DNA of 38,748 nucleotides, from contig NZ_JACAEH010000024.1 of the NCBI RefSeq assembly GCF_013388945.1, positions 1 through 38,748 of the forward strand, given 5' to 3'. A program made the translations under genes and the position numbers. The stretch comes from Nitrososphaera sp. GTDB lineage: Archaea; Thermoproteota; Nitrososphaeria; Nitrososphaerales; Nitrososphaeraceae. The stretch's first letter is position 1. Every line of letters begins with the position of its first letter. The notes below the pieces were generated by a model. The model worked only from the letters and a program-made list of their open reading frames with translations. It was not told where the DNA came from and made no database searches. Below, in pieces: positions 31,441 through 38,748 of this stretch.

Positions 31441-31683
31441 TCAGTCGTCCCCCAGAATCTCGTTAGCAATTATGCAAGCCTTCAGGTAGGATCTCCCTTT
31501 TTCAGTCATGACCCACCTTTCACCCACCTGCTCTATCATCTTCTTTCTAACCAGCATGTTGTGATAGTACTTTAACTGACTATAACTCAGTCGTGCTCTG
31601 TACATAACATAAGTTCTTAGAACTGGTACATCCATCGACTTGAGCATTTCTACCATTATTTCCTGCTTGGTTCTGTTAGGCAT
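31441..31683 (-). CDS. Winged-helix transcription regulator (HTH_45-like)
   Basis: An 80-aa single winged helix: KQEIMVEMLKSMDVPVLRTYVMYRARLSYSQLKYYHNMLVRKKMIEQ then the wing ERWVMTEKGRSYL. The LSYSQLKYY recognition region and TEKG wing match small thaumarchaeal regulators. The frame extends to an ATG at 31731, but ATG 31683 gives the usual start and has an atattatttt box about 25-35 nt upstream on the minus strand. It converges with the receiver-like regulator (1-nt gap). Confidence 0.8.
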   Translation of the reverse strand: MPNRTKQEIMVEMLKSMDVPVLRTYVMYRARLSYSQLKYYHNMLVRKKMIEQVGERWVMTEKGRSYLKACIIANEILGDD

Positions 31684-31819
31684 TTCATTTGTTGATGGGG
31701 ACGTTTGTTCCCATGAAAATAATATGGTCAATTAGGTAAAGAATATCGACTAATGAAAACCAGTCAGGCGAAATTTCCGGTATTGTTGGATACAATGGGG
31801 CGCGAGAATGGCATGTGTG

Positions 31820-32524
31820 TCAGCTCCTCGTCTTTAGGGAGACGGGGTTCTTTGGAGGCTCGGTATCAAACACTATCTGCTTTAGGTAGAAAATGACTGG
31901 TTGCAGATCCTTGCCTTTCTTCACTTCAAACCCAAGGGGATCAGTTATGTTTCTGAGATCCTTGCCGCGCAGGTCAATTTCTACGACTTTCCATTCTTTG
32001 TCAAGTACGATGTTCTCTGTTTCCGACTCAAAACGCATGTTCTTGAAAAGCTTGTCGGCCACGCCGTTACCCTTCATGACTTTTCCTGCGACTTTGAATG
32101 AAATGGACTCGCCACCCTGTTCACCCATAATGAAGAACTTGGCCCTTTTTGCACCCGTGAGGTCGTAACCTGTATCATCTCTGAAAGAGAACGCAGAGAC
32201 ACCCTGCCCGCCCGGTATGTACATAACCCTTGTGCAGAATTCGCAGTGTTTCGTATCGTCGATGTAGTTTTCATAAATCTGTAGCTGGTACGAACCCGTC
32301 GCCCCGTCTCCAGCAATCCTTTTTGCGCGATAAAGCTCATTTATCTCGACAGGAAGTATCTTTGCGCTTGCTTCCGAGATAACAGGCTTATCGCCTTGAA
32401 GGAGGAAATCCAGAACATAGGAAGGACTGTAGGCCGCGGCTGCCAAGGCGGAAAGTACTGCCGCAGAGCCAACCGCAACAAGCAAGAATAGCGAGACTTT
32501 CACACTGTTGAACCTTTTTTCCAA
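31820..32524 (-). CDS. Exported protein with galactose-binding-like domain
   Basis: 234 aa. N-terminal hydrophobic segment ~10-32 serves as signal or anchor. The mature part contains FSFRDDTGYDLTGAKRAKFFIMGEQGGESISFKVAGK and a later KEWKVVEIDLRGKDL, the pattern of galactose-binding-like/CBM-type domains in which DLTGA and KFF..GE strands line a sugar site. One CEFC pair may form a disulfide. It is probably a surface-anchored glycan-binding protein, consistent with the neighbouring discoidin proteins. Divergent from the copper oxidase. Family assignment by pattern only. Confidence 0.7.
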   Translation of the reverse strand: MEKRFNSVKVSLFLLVAVGSAAVLSALAAAAYSPSYVLDFLLQGDKPVISEASAKILPVEINELYRAKRIAGDGATGSYQLQIYENYIDDTKHCEFCTRVMYIPGGQGVSAFSFRDDTGYDLTGAKRAKFFIMGEQGGESISFKVAGKVMKGNGVADKLFKNMRFESETENIVLDKEWKVVEIDLRGKDLRNITDPLGFEVKKGKDLQPVIFYLKQIVFDTEPPKNPVSLKTRS

Positions 32525-32631
32525 AATAAATTATTCGCTACCATTTACTTGCGCAGCTGTGGCAAGATTCTTCCAATCCTGTCACCAATGCGGCAAGTAT
32601 TTTCAGTATTTGCAACCCTCAGGGAAGTTTT

Positions 32632-32644
32632 TCTTTAATAATTG
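32632..32644 (+). promoter_or_regulatory. TATA box of copper-radical oxidase gene
   Basis: ctttaataattga lies about 28 nt before ATG 32672, supporting that start over TTG 32642. Confidence 0.45.
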
Positions 32645-32671
32645 AATGCAGTATCCCTTGCGAATCCGTGC

Positions 32672-34633
32672 ATGTCTGCAATAATTTCCAGAAGAGATTT
32701 TCTGAGATTTCTTGCAGCCGGAGCGTCTACCGTGGCATTTGGGAGCCTGTTTGCACTCGTTCCTTCTGGAAAGGGCGGCCGTACAATCGCGCCCACCTAT
32801 GCCCAATCCGCGGGTTCCTGGTCTATCGGTCCGAGCACCAGCATAGTTGCCATCCATGTATCTCTTTTGCATAACGGCAAGATGCTCATAGTCGCAGGAT
32901 CAGGCTACCATACGTCATTCCAGAACGGTCCTTTTTATGCAAAACTTGCAGATCCAAATACGGGCACGGATTCGAGTCTGGAGCTTTCAGAAGACTTGTT
33001 TTGTTGTGGTCACGCGCAATTGGATAACGGGAACATTCTCGTGGCAGGGGGCACGAAGGACTGGGACACGGTGGCAGGCGACGGAAAGTGGCACGGGCTC
33101 TCCTCGGCGTACGAGTTTGATGTAGCCACTGGCCTCCTAGTCAAGACAAAGGCCATGGCCCACGGAAGGTGGTATCCAACCTGCGTCACTATGGGTGACG
33201 GAAAAGTTGCGGTTGTTGCCGGTTATGACGAGTATGGTTCTGACAACAAGCTCACCGAAGTGTACGACGACAAAGTCAAGTCGTTTACCATAAAGTTCGA
33301 TACAGGGTCAAGCCTCACCTACTGCGTTGGAAACGGCAGCTCGCTTCCGGGCGCCGGCTCGCCCTGCTACGGAGGACCCGGCAACGGTGTCAACCCCTAC
33401 GTCTCACTTTATCCCCGCATGCATCTCATGCCAAGCGGCCTCTTGTTCCTTGGCGGGATGACTCGTAATATGTACACATGGGAGCCTTCCACCGGACGGT
33501 GGAGGTGGGCCGCCAACATGAGCTGGCCGGGTTGGAGGAGCTATGGCACTTCCGTCCTGCTTCCGCTGCAGAACAGTACCGGCGAAAAAGGCAAGGTGTT
33601 GGTGGCAGGAGGATCTCTGGCTTGGGATCAGCCGGCCACAAACCACTGCGAGATAGCAGACTTTAACGCTGCTCCAAACAACTTCAACCCAGTAATAAGG
33701 ACGGATATTTCCATGTACATGAACTATGCACGGAGGATGACTAACCCAGTCATTCTACCAAACGGCAAAGTGGGAGTATTCGGAGGGGCAGCCATCATGA
33801 ATACGGATCCCGTGATGCCCGCGGAACTGTTCGACCCTGTTACGGAGACATGGACTGTGCTGCCTTCAGCCACCGTACCCCGGGTATACCACTCAGTCGC
33901 ACTGCTCCTGCCCGACGGCCGGGTATGGACCGCAAGCAGCACAGCATCCCGACACGACTGGGAACTCAGGACAGAGCTTTTCAGTCCCGACTATGTTTTA
34001 AGCGGTTCAAGACCTGTCATCAATGGCACTCCAACCGTGGGGGGGTATGGTGGTTCCATCTCCATTCCCACACAAAATCCGCAATCGATATCGTCCGTTT
34101 CGATGGTGCGTATATCTAACACGACCCACCACTATAACACCGAGCAGAGACTCGTCTGGCTTGGTATAACTTCCAAGGGCGGGGGCAACGTCACAGTGTC
34201 TGCCCCGCTGAACGCCAACCTTGCGCCGCCGGGTTACTACCTGATCCACGTTTTGAATGGAAACACCGTGCCCTCAGAGGGAAAGATAATCAAGTTTCCA
34301 GGAACAGGAAGCATCATCAACGACAAGCTCCCGCCCCTTCTGAGGATTGCTTCCCCCTTTCCGGGCTCTGTCATCAAAGGTCCTTCCGGCAACGTCCCGG
34401 TCAACGTGAGCGGAACCGCTACGGATGCCGGAACGGGTGTCAACAATGTGATAGTGAAGGTGGGATCCAATCCGTACACTTTTGCTACTCCAAACGGACC
34501 AGGAGACTGGTCGGTGTGGTCTTTTTCAGATAAGGTGACGTCTGCCGGTCCCACAACTATAAAGGTCATTGCGACAGACAAGGCAGACAACAAGGTGTCG
34601 CTGTCGATACCCGTCACCATTGCCTTCAACTAG
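32672..34633 (+). CDS. Tat-exported copper-radical oxidase (galactose-oxidase family)
   Basis: 653 aa. Tat signal SRRDFLRFLAAGAS (6-19). A seven-bladed Kelch-type beta-propeller follows. Copper-radical centre residues align by motif to galactose oxidase: DLFCCG with C111 (Cys228), GRWYPT with Y168 (Tyr272, the Cys-crosslinked Tyr), VYHSVALLLPDGRV with Y406/H407 (Tyr495/His496), and TTHHYNTEQR with H486 (His581). The C-terminal part after 550 is an Ig-like domain like that of the protein at 28440. The enzyme would oxidise primary alcohols or aldehydes outside the cell with O2, making H2O2. Tat export suits folding before export. Substrate unknown: galactose oxidase and glyoxal oxidase share these ligands. 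Confidence 0.9.
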   Translation: MSAIISRRDFLRFLAAGASTVAFGSLFALVPSGKGGRTIAPTYAQSAGSWSIGPSTSIVAIHVSLLHNGKMLIVAGSGYHTSFQNGPFYAKLADPNTGTDSSLELSEDLFCCGHAQLDNGNILVAGGTKDWDTVAGDGKWHGLSSAYEFDVATGLLVKTKAMAHGRWYPTCVTMGDGKVAVVAGYDEYGSDNKLTEVYDDKVKSFTIKFDTGSSLTYCVGNGSSLPGAGSPCYGGPGNGVNPYVSLYPRMHLMPSGLLFLGGMTRNMYTWEPSTGRWRWAANMSWPGWRSYGTSVLLPLQNSTGEKGKVLVAGGSLAWDQPATNHCEIADFNAAPNNFNPVIRTDISMYMNYARRMTNPVILPNGKVGVFGGAAIMNTDPVMPAELFDPVTETWTVLPSATVPRVYHSVALLLPDGRVWTASSTASRHDWELRTELFSPDYVLSGSRPVINGTPTVGGYGGSISIPTQNPQSISSVSMVRISNTTHHYNTEQRLVWLGITSKGGGNVTVSAPLNANLAPPGYYLIHVLNGNTVPSEGKIIKFPGTGSIINDKLPPLLRIASPFPGSVIKGPSGNVPVNVSGTATDAGTGVNNVIVKVGSNPYTFATPNGPGDWSVWSFSDKVTSAGPTTIKVIATDKADNKVSLSIPVTIAFN

Positions 34634-34783
34634 CGTCCATGTCAGCCATCGCCTCAGTTCTGCACACAGCTTTGCGGCAATGGTGACAAATGTCATTATT
34701 TCATGTTCTACCGGATATTTTTTTTGTCGTAATCACCACAAGTGGTCACTAGTCTTTCATAACAAAGCCTGCTTCAAGCCCGC

Positions 34784-35671
34784 ATGCACCATACGAACGG
34801 CAATTCTAAAAATGAGAGGATACTGGTCATCGGACTGGGACAAATTGGATATAGCAACGCAGAGTACATGACATCGCTTGGATTGCATGTTGATGGGTTT
34901 GACATCAGCGAAAAGGCGATTCACAGAGCCTTGAGGAGCGGCGTTATCGAAAACGCAGCGAAGGACTTTTCAAATTATGACTATTACATAATATGCGTCT
35001 CCACGCACAACCCCGATGACATGTTTATCCCGCACCTGGACGGCCTTTTCGATGTAGCGTCAAGAATATCAAGGGAGGGCAAGACGGGCGCCCTGGTTGG
35101 GATAGATAGCACAATTACAAGAGGAACTACCCACAAGATAGCAGCGATTCTTAGGCACAGGCTGCATGTAGTTCATGTCCCGCACCGTTTCTACAGCAAG
35201 GAAAGGCAGGACCATGGGGTCAGGCAGACTCGCGTGGCAGGCGGATTTGACGCGTGCTGCCTGGAAAAGGCCGGACATTTTTACGGAGAGGTGCTTGGCA
35301 TTCCACTGCATCAAGTCAGATCGGCAGAGATCGCCGAACTTTGCAAGATAGTCGAAAATTCGTACAGGTTCATGGAAATAGCCTTTGCAGAGGAGCTGAA
35401 AATATTTTGTGATCGTTCCGGCTTGGACTTTAACATGCTCAAGGAGGCCATAAACACGAAGTGGAACGTGAAGATACTGGACGCCAAGGACGGTATTGGC
35501 GGACACTGCCTTCCCAAAGATAGCCAGATGTTCCTGAACCTGGAAAGAAGCTTGCTGTCTACCAGCATCATCGATGCCGCCAAGAAGGTTGACAGTGAGT
35601 ACAGGCTGCACTTGAGCAACTTGCCTTCCATCTCGCCGGTGCAGCTGGAGACGGATGTCAATGTCCACTAA
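34784..35671 (+). CDS. Short nucleotide-sugar dehydrogenase (UDP-sugar DH family)
   Basis: 295 aa. Rossmann start ILVIGLGQIGYSNA (13-26), then YIICVSTHNPDD, the linker helix AEIAELCKIVENSYRF (181-196) and the active-site GGHCLPKD with C242. These match the first two domains of UDP-glucose/UDP-ManNAc 6-dehydrogenases, which turn the C6 alcohol into a carboxylate with NAD. The usual C-terminal nucleotide-sugar-binding domain (~130 aa) is absent; the protein ends about 50 residues after the active site. It may be a reduced enzyme, or one with another partner. ATG start. First gene of a three-gene cassette. Confidence 0.85.
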   Translation: MHHTNGNSKNERILVIGLGQIGYSNAEYMTSLGLHVDGFDISEKAIHRALRSGVIENAAKDFSNYDYYIICVSTHNPDDMFIPHLDGLFDVASRISREGKTGALVGIDSTITRGTTHKIAAILRHRLHVVHVPHRFYSKERQDHGVRQTRVAGGFDACCLEKAGHFYGEVLGIPLHQVRSAEIAELCKIVENSYRFMEIAFAEELKIFCDRSGLDFNMLKEAINTKWNVKILDAKDGIGGHCLPKDSQMFLNLERSLLSTSIIDAAKKVDSEYRLHLSNLPSISPVQLETDVNVH

Positions 35672-35701
35672 CACGGGTGGACTTGCAGGTGGTTGCCTGA
35701 A

Positions 35702-36481
35702 ATGAATATCCTGGCAATAGGCGCCCATCCAGACGACATAGAGCTGGGTTGCGGAGGTTCCTTGCTCAAGGCGACCAGGGCGGGCCACAAGGTATTCATG
35801 TACGTAGCTACACGCGGAGGCGCGTCCGGAGACCCCGAGCAGCGATGCAAGGAGCTGATGACCTCCGCCAAGTACATTGGCGTTGAAGTGCTCTGGATAG
35901 ACGACTTTGAAGACACCAAGCTGACGGTAGGCAGCAAACTCATCAACCATGTGGAGTACTTTATCCACAAGGTATCGCCTGACATTATATTCACACATTC
36001 CCAGAGAGACTACCACCATGACCACCGCGCAGTGGCTGAATGCACGCTTGAAGCATCAAGGTTCAATCAAAACGTGCTTGCTTACGAGATACCTGTCACC
36101 AAGGATTTTAACCCGCAGGTATACTACAACATTTCAGATGTCATAGACGAAAAGGTCGAGCTTGTCAAGATCTTTTGGTCACAGAAAGACAAGATGTTCA
36201 CGAGGGCAAATGCGATCAAAGGTCTTGCTCAGTTCAGGGCGTTGCAGAGCAGGCTCAACGGAGCCATCACTGCCGTCGAGGGCTTTGAGGTCGAAAAGCT
36301 CTGCTTCTCTCAAGATTTCAGGCTCTTCAAGATGCCACAAAGTCCCCTGCCCGGCTCGGTGATAGGCGACGTGGATACGGGAAACGTCATCGAGTTTGTA
36401 CCAGAATTGCGTGACGCAACGCCAGTCCTTCAGGCAAGGGATGAAAACCGCGCTGTTCAGGCAGGTTCTCCGATGGAGTGA
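35702..36481 (+). CDS. PIG-L/LmbE family N-acetyl-sugar deacetylase
   Basis: 259 aa. The zinc-site motif AIGAHPDDIELGCGG near the N-terminus and HSQRDYHHDHRAV (about residue 100) are the family signatures. Such enzymes remove N-acetyl (or other N-acyl) groups from GlcNAc-type sugars bound to nucleotide, lipid or other carriers. The C-terminal ~60 residues after the fold are extra and low in known motifs. ATG 35702 is preferred; TTG 35693 adds three residues. About 30 nt after the dehydrogenase and 6 nt before the acyltransferase gene, so an operon is likely. Confidence 0.9.
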   Translation: MNILAIGAHPDDIELGCGGSLLKATRAGHKVFMYVATRGGASGDPEQRCKELMTSAKYIGVEVLWIDDFEDTKLTVGSKLINHVEYFIHKVSPDIIFTHSQRDYHHDHRAVAECTLEASRFNQNVLAYEIPVTKDFNPQVYYNISDVIDEKVELVKIFWSQKDKMFTRANAIKGLAQFRALQSRLNGAITAVEGFEVEKLCFSQDFRLFKMPQSPLPGSVIGDVDTGNVIEFVPELRDATPVLQARDENRAVQAGSPME

Positions 36482-36487
36482 CCTGCC

Positions 36488-37492
36488 ATGACCCTCAAGG
36501 ACGCCGCGCCTGCGATAAGGTTTGACCTTGGCAGGGAATGGCTGGCAGAGGAAATAGTAACAAGATTTGATGCAAACTACTTGGTAAACGGCGACGGCAG
36601 GTCTGTGACTGGAGCAAGGTCGCTTGAAAATGCAGGAGAAGACGACCTGGCGTTCTGTTCTTGGGAGGGAGAGAAGGGGAAAAAGCTGATTGCCGAGTCA
36701 AACGCTGGAATCATCCTTTGTCCGTTGAGCCTGCAGAATACGGTTCTGCCCAAAGGGAAAACGCAACTTGTTTTCGTCGAGAACCCTCGCAGGGTATTTG
36801 TCAAGTTCATTAATTCCATCAGGCGCAACAACCCGGCCGCATCTGAAGGATGGATTGCGCCGACGGCGGTAATACACAAAACAGCCAAGCTGGGCTCCCG
36901 CTGCCTGATAGGGAATTTTGTTACCGTGGGGGAGAACTGTGTGATAGGCGATGACACCTCAATCTCTGATGGAGTCCGCCTGTACGGGGAATGCCGCATA
37001 GGCAGCAGGTGCAACATACAAGGCGGCGTTGCCATAGGCTATGACGGCTTTGCATTTGAAAGAGATCGCGATGGAAAGCTCGAGAGATTCCCTCACTTGG
37101 GCGGTGTGATTCTGGAAGATGACGTCGAAGTCTGCGCAAACAGCTCGATAGCCGGTGGTTCGCTGGGCTACACCCTGATAGGACAGGGCACGAAGATAGA
37201 TGCGCTTGTGCACATAGCCCACAATGTGAAAATAGGGAAGGACTGCCAGCTTGCGGCAGGTACAATAATCGGGGGGAGTACGACGATTGGGGATTCGTGC
37301 TGGACCGGACTCAACTCGACACTTAAGAACCAGATAACTATAGGCAACAATGTCCTTGTTGCAGCAGGCGCGTGTGTCACATCCAATGTGCCTGACGGCG
37401 ACGTCGTCGCCGGCGTCCCGGCCAGGTCCATCAAGGACAAAGTAAAGACTCGCGAATTATTCATCATGGTCGGAAAGATGACTGTCAGATAA
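36488..37492 (+). CDS. LpxD-like sugar N-acyltransferase (hexapeptide repeats)
   Basis: 334 aa. N-terminal ~25-115 resembles the LpxD uridine-binding domain (LAFCSWE, NPRRVFVKF). Then a left-handed beta-helix with hexapeptide repeats (~120-315). The LpxD core IDALVHIAHNVKIG is present, with catalytic-type H245, as are YDGFAFERDRDGK and ILEDDVEVCANSSIAGGSL. Bacterial LpxD adds a hydroxyacyl chain to the amino group of UDP-glucosamine in lipid A synthesis; archaea lack lipid A, so another amino-sugar acylation is inferred. It follows a deacetylase, which could supply the free amine. ATG start. Confidence 0.9.
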   Translation: MTLKDAAPAIRFDLGREWLAEEIVTRFDANYLVNGDGRSVTGARSLENAGEDDLAFCSWEGEKGKKLIAESNAGIILCPLSLQNTVLPKGKTQLVFVENPRRVFVKFINSIRRNNPAASEGWIAPTAVIHKTAKLGSRCLIGNFVTVGENCVIGDDTSISDGVRLYGECRIGSRCNIQGGVAIGYDGFAFERDRDGKLERFPHLGGVILEDDVEVCANSSIAGGSLGYTLIGQGTKIDALVHIAHNVKIGKDCQLAAGTIIGGSTTIGDSCWTGLNSTLKNQITIGNNVLVAAGACVTSNVPDGDVVAGVPARSIKDKVKTRELFIMVGKMTVR

Positions 37493-37656
37493 TGTGTCTG
37501 AAGCGCTACGTCCATGCCATTTTTGTCATTAAAATTGAACATAGTTTCCTATTTACACACCTTTTCTTGGTTGCTCTACTTTTATCGCCATTCGTTCTAG
37601 TTTTTAAGACGTTGAAGCAGTTGCTTCCTAGCGACGGATATTGTTTATCGCGGATC
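37493..37656. other. Upstream region of the last gene
   Basis: An A/T-rich box tagtttttaag at 37598-37608 would put the transcript start near 37630. In-frame TTG codons at 37612 and 37621 could extend the next protein by up to 15 residues. Confidence 0.35.
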
Positions 37657-38748
37657 ATGATGGTACTGGCGGGTCTGTCCATGTTTTTGGCGTTTGCAGG
37701 ACAGTCTGCATTTGGCACCGGTTTTGATTTTGTGCTTTCAAACGTCCAGTTTTCAGGCACCAATTCTACGGGAGCTTTTGTAACCTTTGACGTAACGGCA
37801 TCGCACGATGTTGAGGGGATGCTGACTACCACATGCAGCCCAGAATCAGGCTCGTTCTTGCCGGTAGGGGAATCGGTAGTGAGCTGTTCTGCCACCGATC
37901 TTGAAGGTAATACAGCCACAGCCGAGTTCACAATCATGGTCCTGACAACTGATACCACCCCTCCCACGGTCACGGCATCTCCTCCAGGCGGCACGTACTC
38001 CTCCCAGCAGAGCGTCACCTTGAGCGCCGACGAGCCGGCGACCATCTACTATACCACTGACGGCAGCACACCTACCACGTCAAGCCCTGTGTACAGCTCG
38101 CCCATACCGATAAGTAGCACGAGGACGCTCCAGTTCTTCGCACAGGACTTCGCAGGCATCACCGGCAGCGTCGTCACGGAATCGTATGTCATCATTCAAG
38201 AATTTCCCGTGATACACATGTCTGACACAACTGCCACATTCGGTCTGAACTTATTCTCTTCAAGGCAGGCACACGCTGAGCTGGTCACGCCGTCATCGCA
38301 GCTTGTGGGCGATAGAATAGACAGGATGACGCTCAGCCTCAAAAGAGTAGGATCGCCTACCGGCATGGCTGAAGTCGGCATATTTAACCCGGACCTGTCG
38401 GTGAAAAAGCTGTTCGGCACCGTAGACGCCGCATCTCTTGCTACAAGCTACGTCGACCTTACCTTCGCCTTGCCAAGCGAGCTCTATGACATCGAGGCCG
38501 GTGACAGGATAGGGATAAAGTACGCAGGCGGCGACTCGTCCAACCTCATAGCCGTGATGACAGATCAAGACCCTGCAGACCCGTTTGACGGCACAAACTC
38601 GTACCACCAGTACTATACAACACAATGGATCAGCTTTACAAATGGCGACATGTACATGGTGCTTACACAGACGCACGATGGTGTAGACACCACCCCTCCC
38701 ACGGTCACGGCATCTCCTCCAGGCGGCACGTACTCCTCCCAGCAGAGC
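37657..38748 (+). CDS. Secreted repeat protein, 3' end beyond window
   Basis: At least 364 codons remain open to the window end. Signal peptide MMVLAGLSMFLAFAGQSAFG. Then a HYR-like module (SFLPVGESVVSCSATDLEGNTATAEF), a chitobiase-C-terminal-like module (SPPGGTYSSQQSVTLSADE, YYTTDGSTPTTSSPVYSSPI), and a ~155-aa domain (from about 38209 to 38676: HMSDTTATFGL, VGDRIDRMTLSLKRVGSP, IGIKYAGGDSSN) homologous to the one inserted in the HYR module of the 791-aa protein. A second chitobiase-like module begins at 38689 as an exact copy. Start chosen at ATG 37657; TTG 37612/37621 possible. Probably a surface or extracellular protein. Confidence 0.85.
   Translation, partial: MMVLAGLSMFLAFAGQSAFGTGFDFVLSNVQFSGTNSTGAFVTFDVTASHDVEGMLTTTCSPESGSFLPVGESVVSCSATDLEGNTATAEFTIMVLTTDTTPPTVTASPPGGTYSSQQSVTLSADEPATIYYTTDGSTPTTSSPVYSSPIPISSTRTLQFFAQDFAGITGSVVTESYVIIQEFPVIHMSDTTATFGLNLFSSRQAHAELVTPSSQLVGDRIDRMTLSLKRVGSPTGMAEVGIFNPDLSVKKLFGTVDAASLATSYVDLTFALPSELYDIEAGDRIGIKYAGGDSSNLIAVMTDQDPADPFDGTNSYHQYYTTQWISFTNGDMYMVLTQTHDGVDTTPPTVTASPPGGTYSSQQS
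37954..38013 (+). repeat. 60-bp direct repeat, copy 1
   Basis: Identical over 60 nt to 38689-38748; encodes the start of a chitobiase-C-terminal-like module (TTPPTVTASPPGGTYSSQQS). The spacing between copies is 735 nt. Confidence 0.95.
38689..38748 (+). repeat. 60-bp direct repeat, copy 2 (cut by window end)
   Basis: Exact copy of 37954-38013; the repeat may continue past the window. Same reading frame as copy 1. Confidence 0.95.

Noticed and set aside
36488-37492. Evidence for lipid A synthesis
   Set aside because: Only an LpxD-like protein is present; no LpxA, LpxB or LpxC, and the surroundings are archaeal.
1-38748. CRISPR arrays, rRNA genes, intact insertion sequences
   Set aside because: No regularly spaced repeats, rRNA motifs, or transposase genes were seen anywhere in the window.

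Overview
The window looks like chromosome from an ammonia-oxidising archaeon of the Nitrososphaera type (Thaumarchaeota/Nitrososphaeria). Support: archaeal information-processing genes (aIF2 gamma, eS6, uL2, archaeal CCA-adding enzyme, deoxyhypusine synthase, PAC2-type proteasome chaperone, UPF0200/UPF0201); a tRNA gene with bulge-helix-bulge introns; many TTG/GTG starts placed about 25 nt behind TATA-like boxes, as in leaderless archaeal transcripts; and AglB/STT3. No ammonia-oxidation genes are present, so the lineage is an inference.

Region 1 (1-25205), GC-rich core chromosome. It opens inside a tRNA-Leu(CAG) gene with two small introns, then a secreted protein of unknown function and a TRAM-domain protein facing a DEAD-box helicase. 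A translation cluster follows (eS6, aIF2 gamma, PIN-domain protein), then a UlaG-like hydrolase and an AglB oligosaccharyltransferase fused to a cyclophilin domain. Next come an inositol-monophosphatase-family enzyme, two divergent deoxyhypusine synthase paralogues, a tRNA-end/RNA-processing operon (thpR, cca, atypical kinase), a PAC2 protein with an AlkA-type glycosylase, uL2, a siroheme sulfite/nitrite reductase with a rhodanese behind conspicuous operator-like palindromes, the UPF0200/UPF0201 pair, a zinc ribbon protein, and an ABC exporter.

Region 2 (25206-38748), accessory. It starts exactly at a tRNA-Pro(GGG) gene and is visibly less GC-rich. It encodes large secreted multidomain proteins (discoidin, HYR, Ig-like and chitobiase-C-terminal-like modules and two unnamed shared domains), a Tat-exported copper-radical oxidase with all galactose-oxidase copper ligands, small regulators, and a compact cassette of a shortened nucleotide-sugar dehydrogenase, a PIG-L deacetylase and an LpxD-like N-acyltransferase. 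The last gene runs off the window with a 60-bp perfect repeat.

How it may fit together (inference): region 1 holds housekeeping translation, tRNA maturation, sulfur assimilation and surface N-glycosylation. Region 2 looks like a cell-surface/extracellular polysaccharide island in which sugars are modified in the cytoplasm (oxidation, de-N-acetylation, re-N-acylation) and bound or oxidised outside by exported proteins. The most notable items are the AglB-cyclophilin fusion, the archaeal copper-radical oxidase, the LpxD/PIG-L cassette, the domain inserted inside a HYR module, and the doubly interrupted tRNA-Leu.
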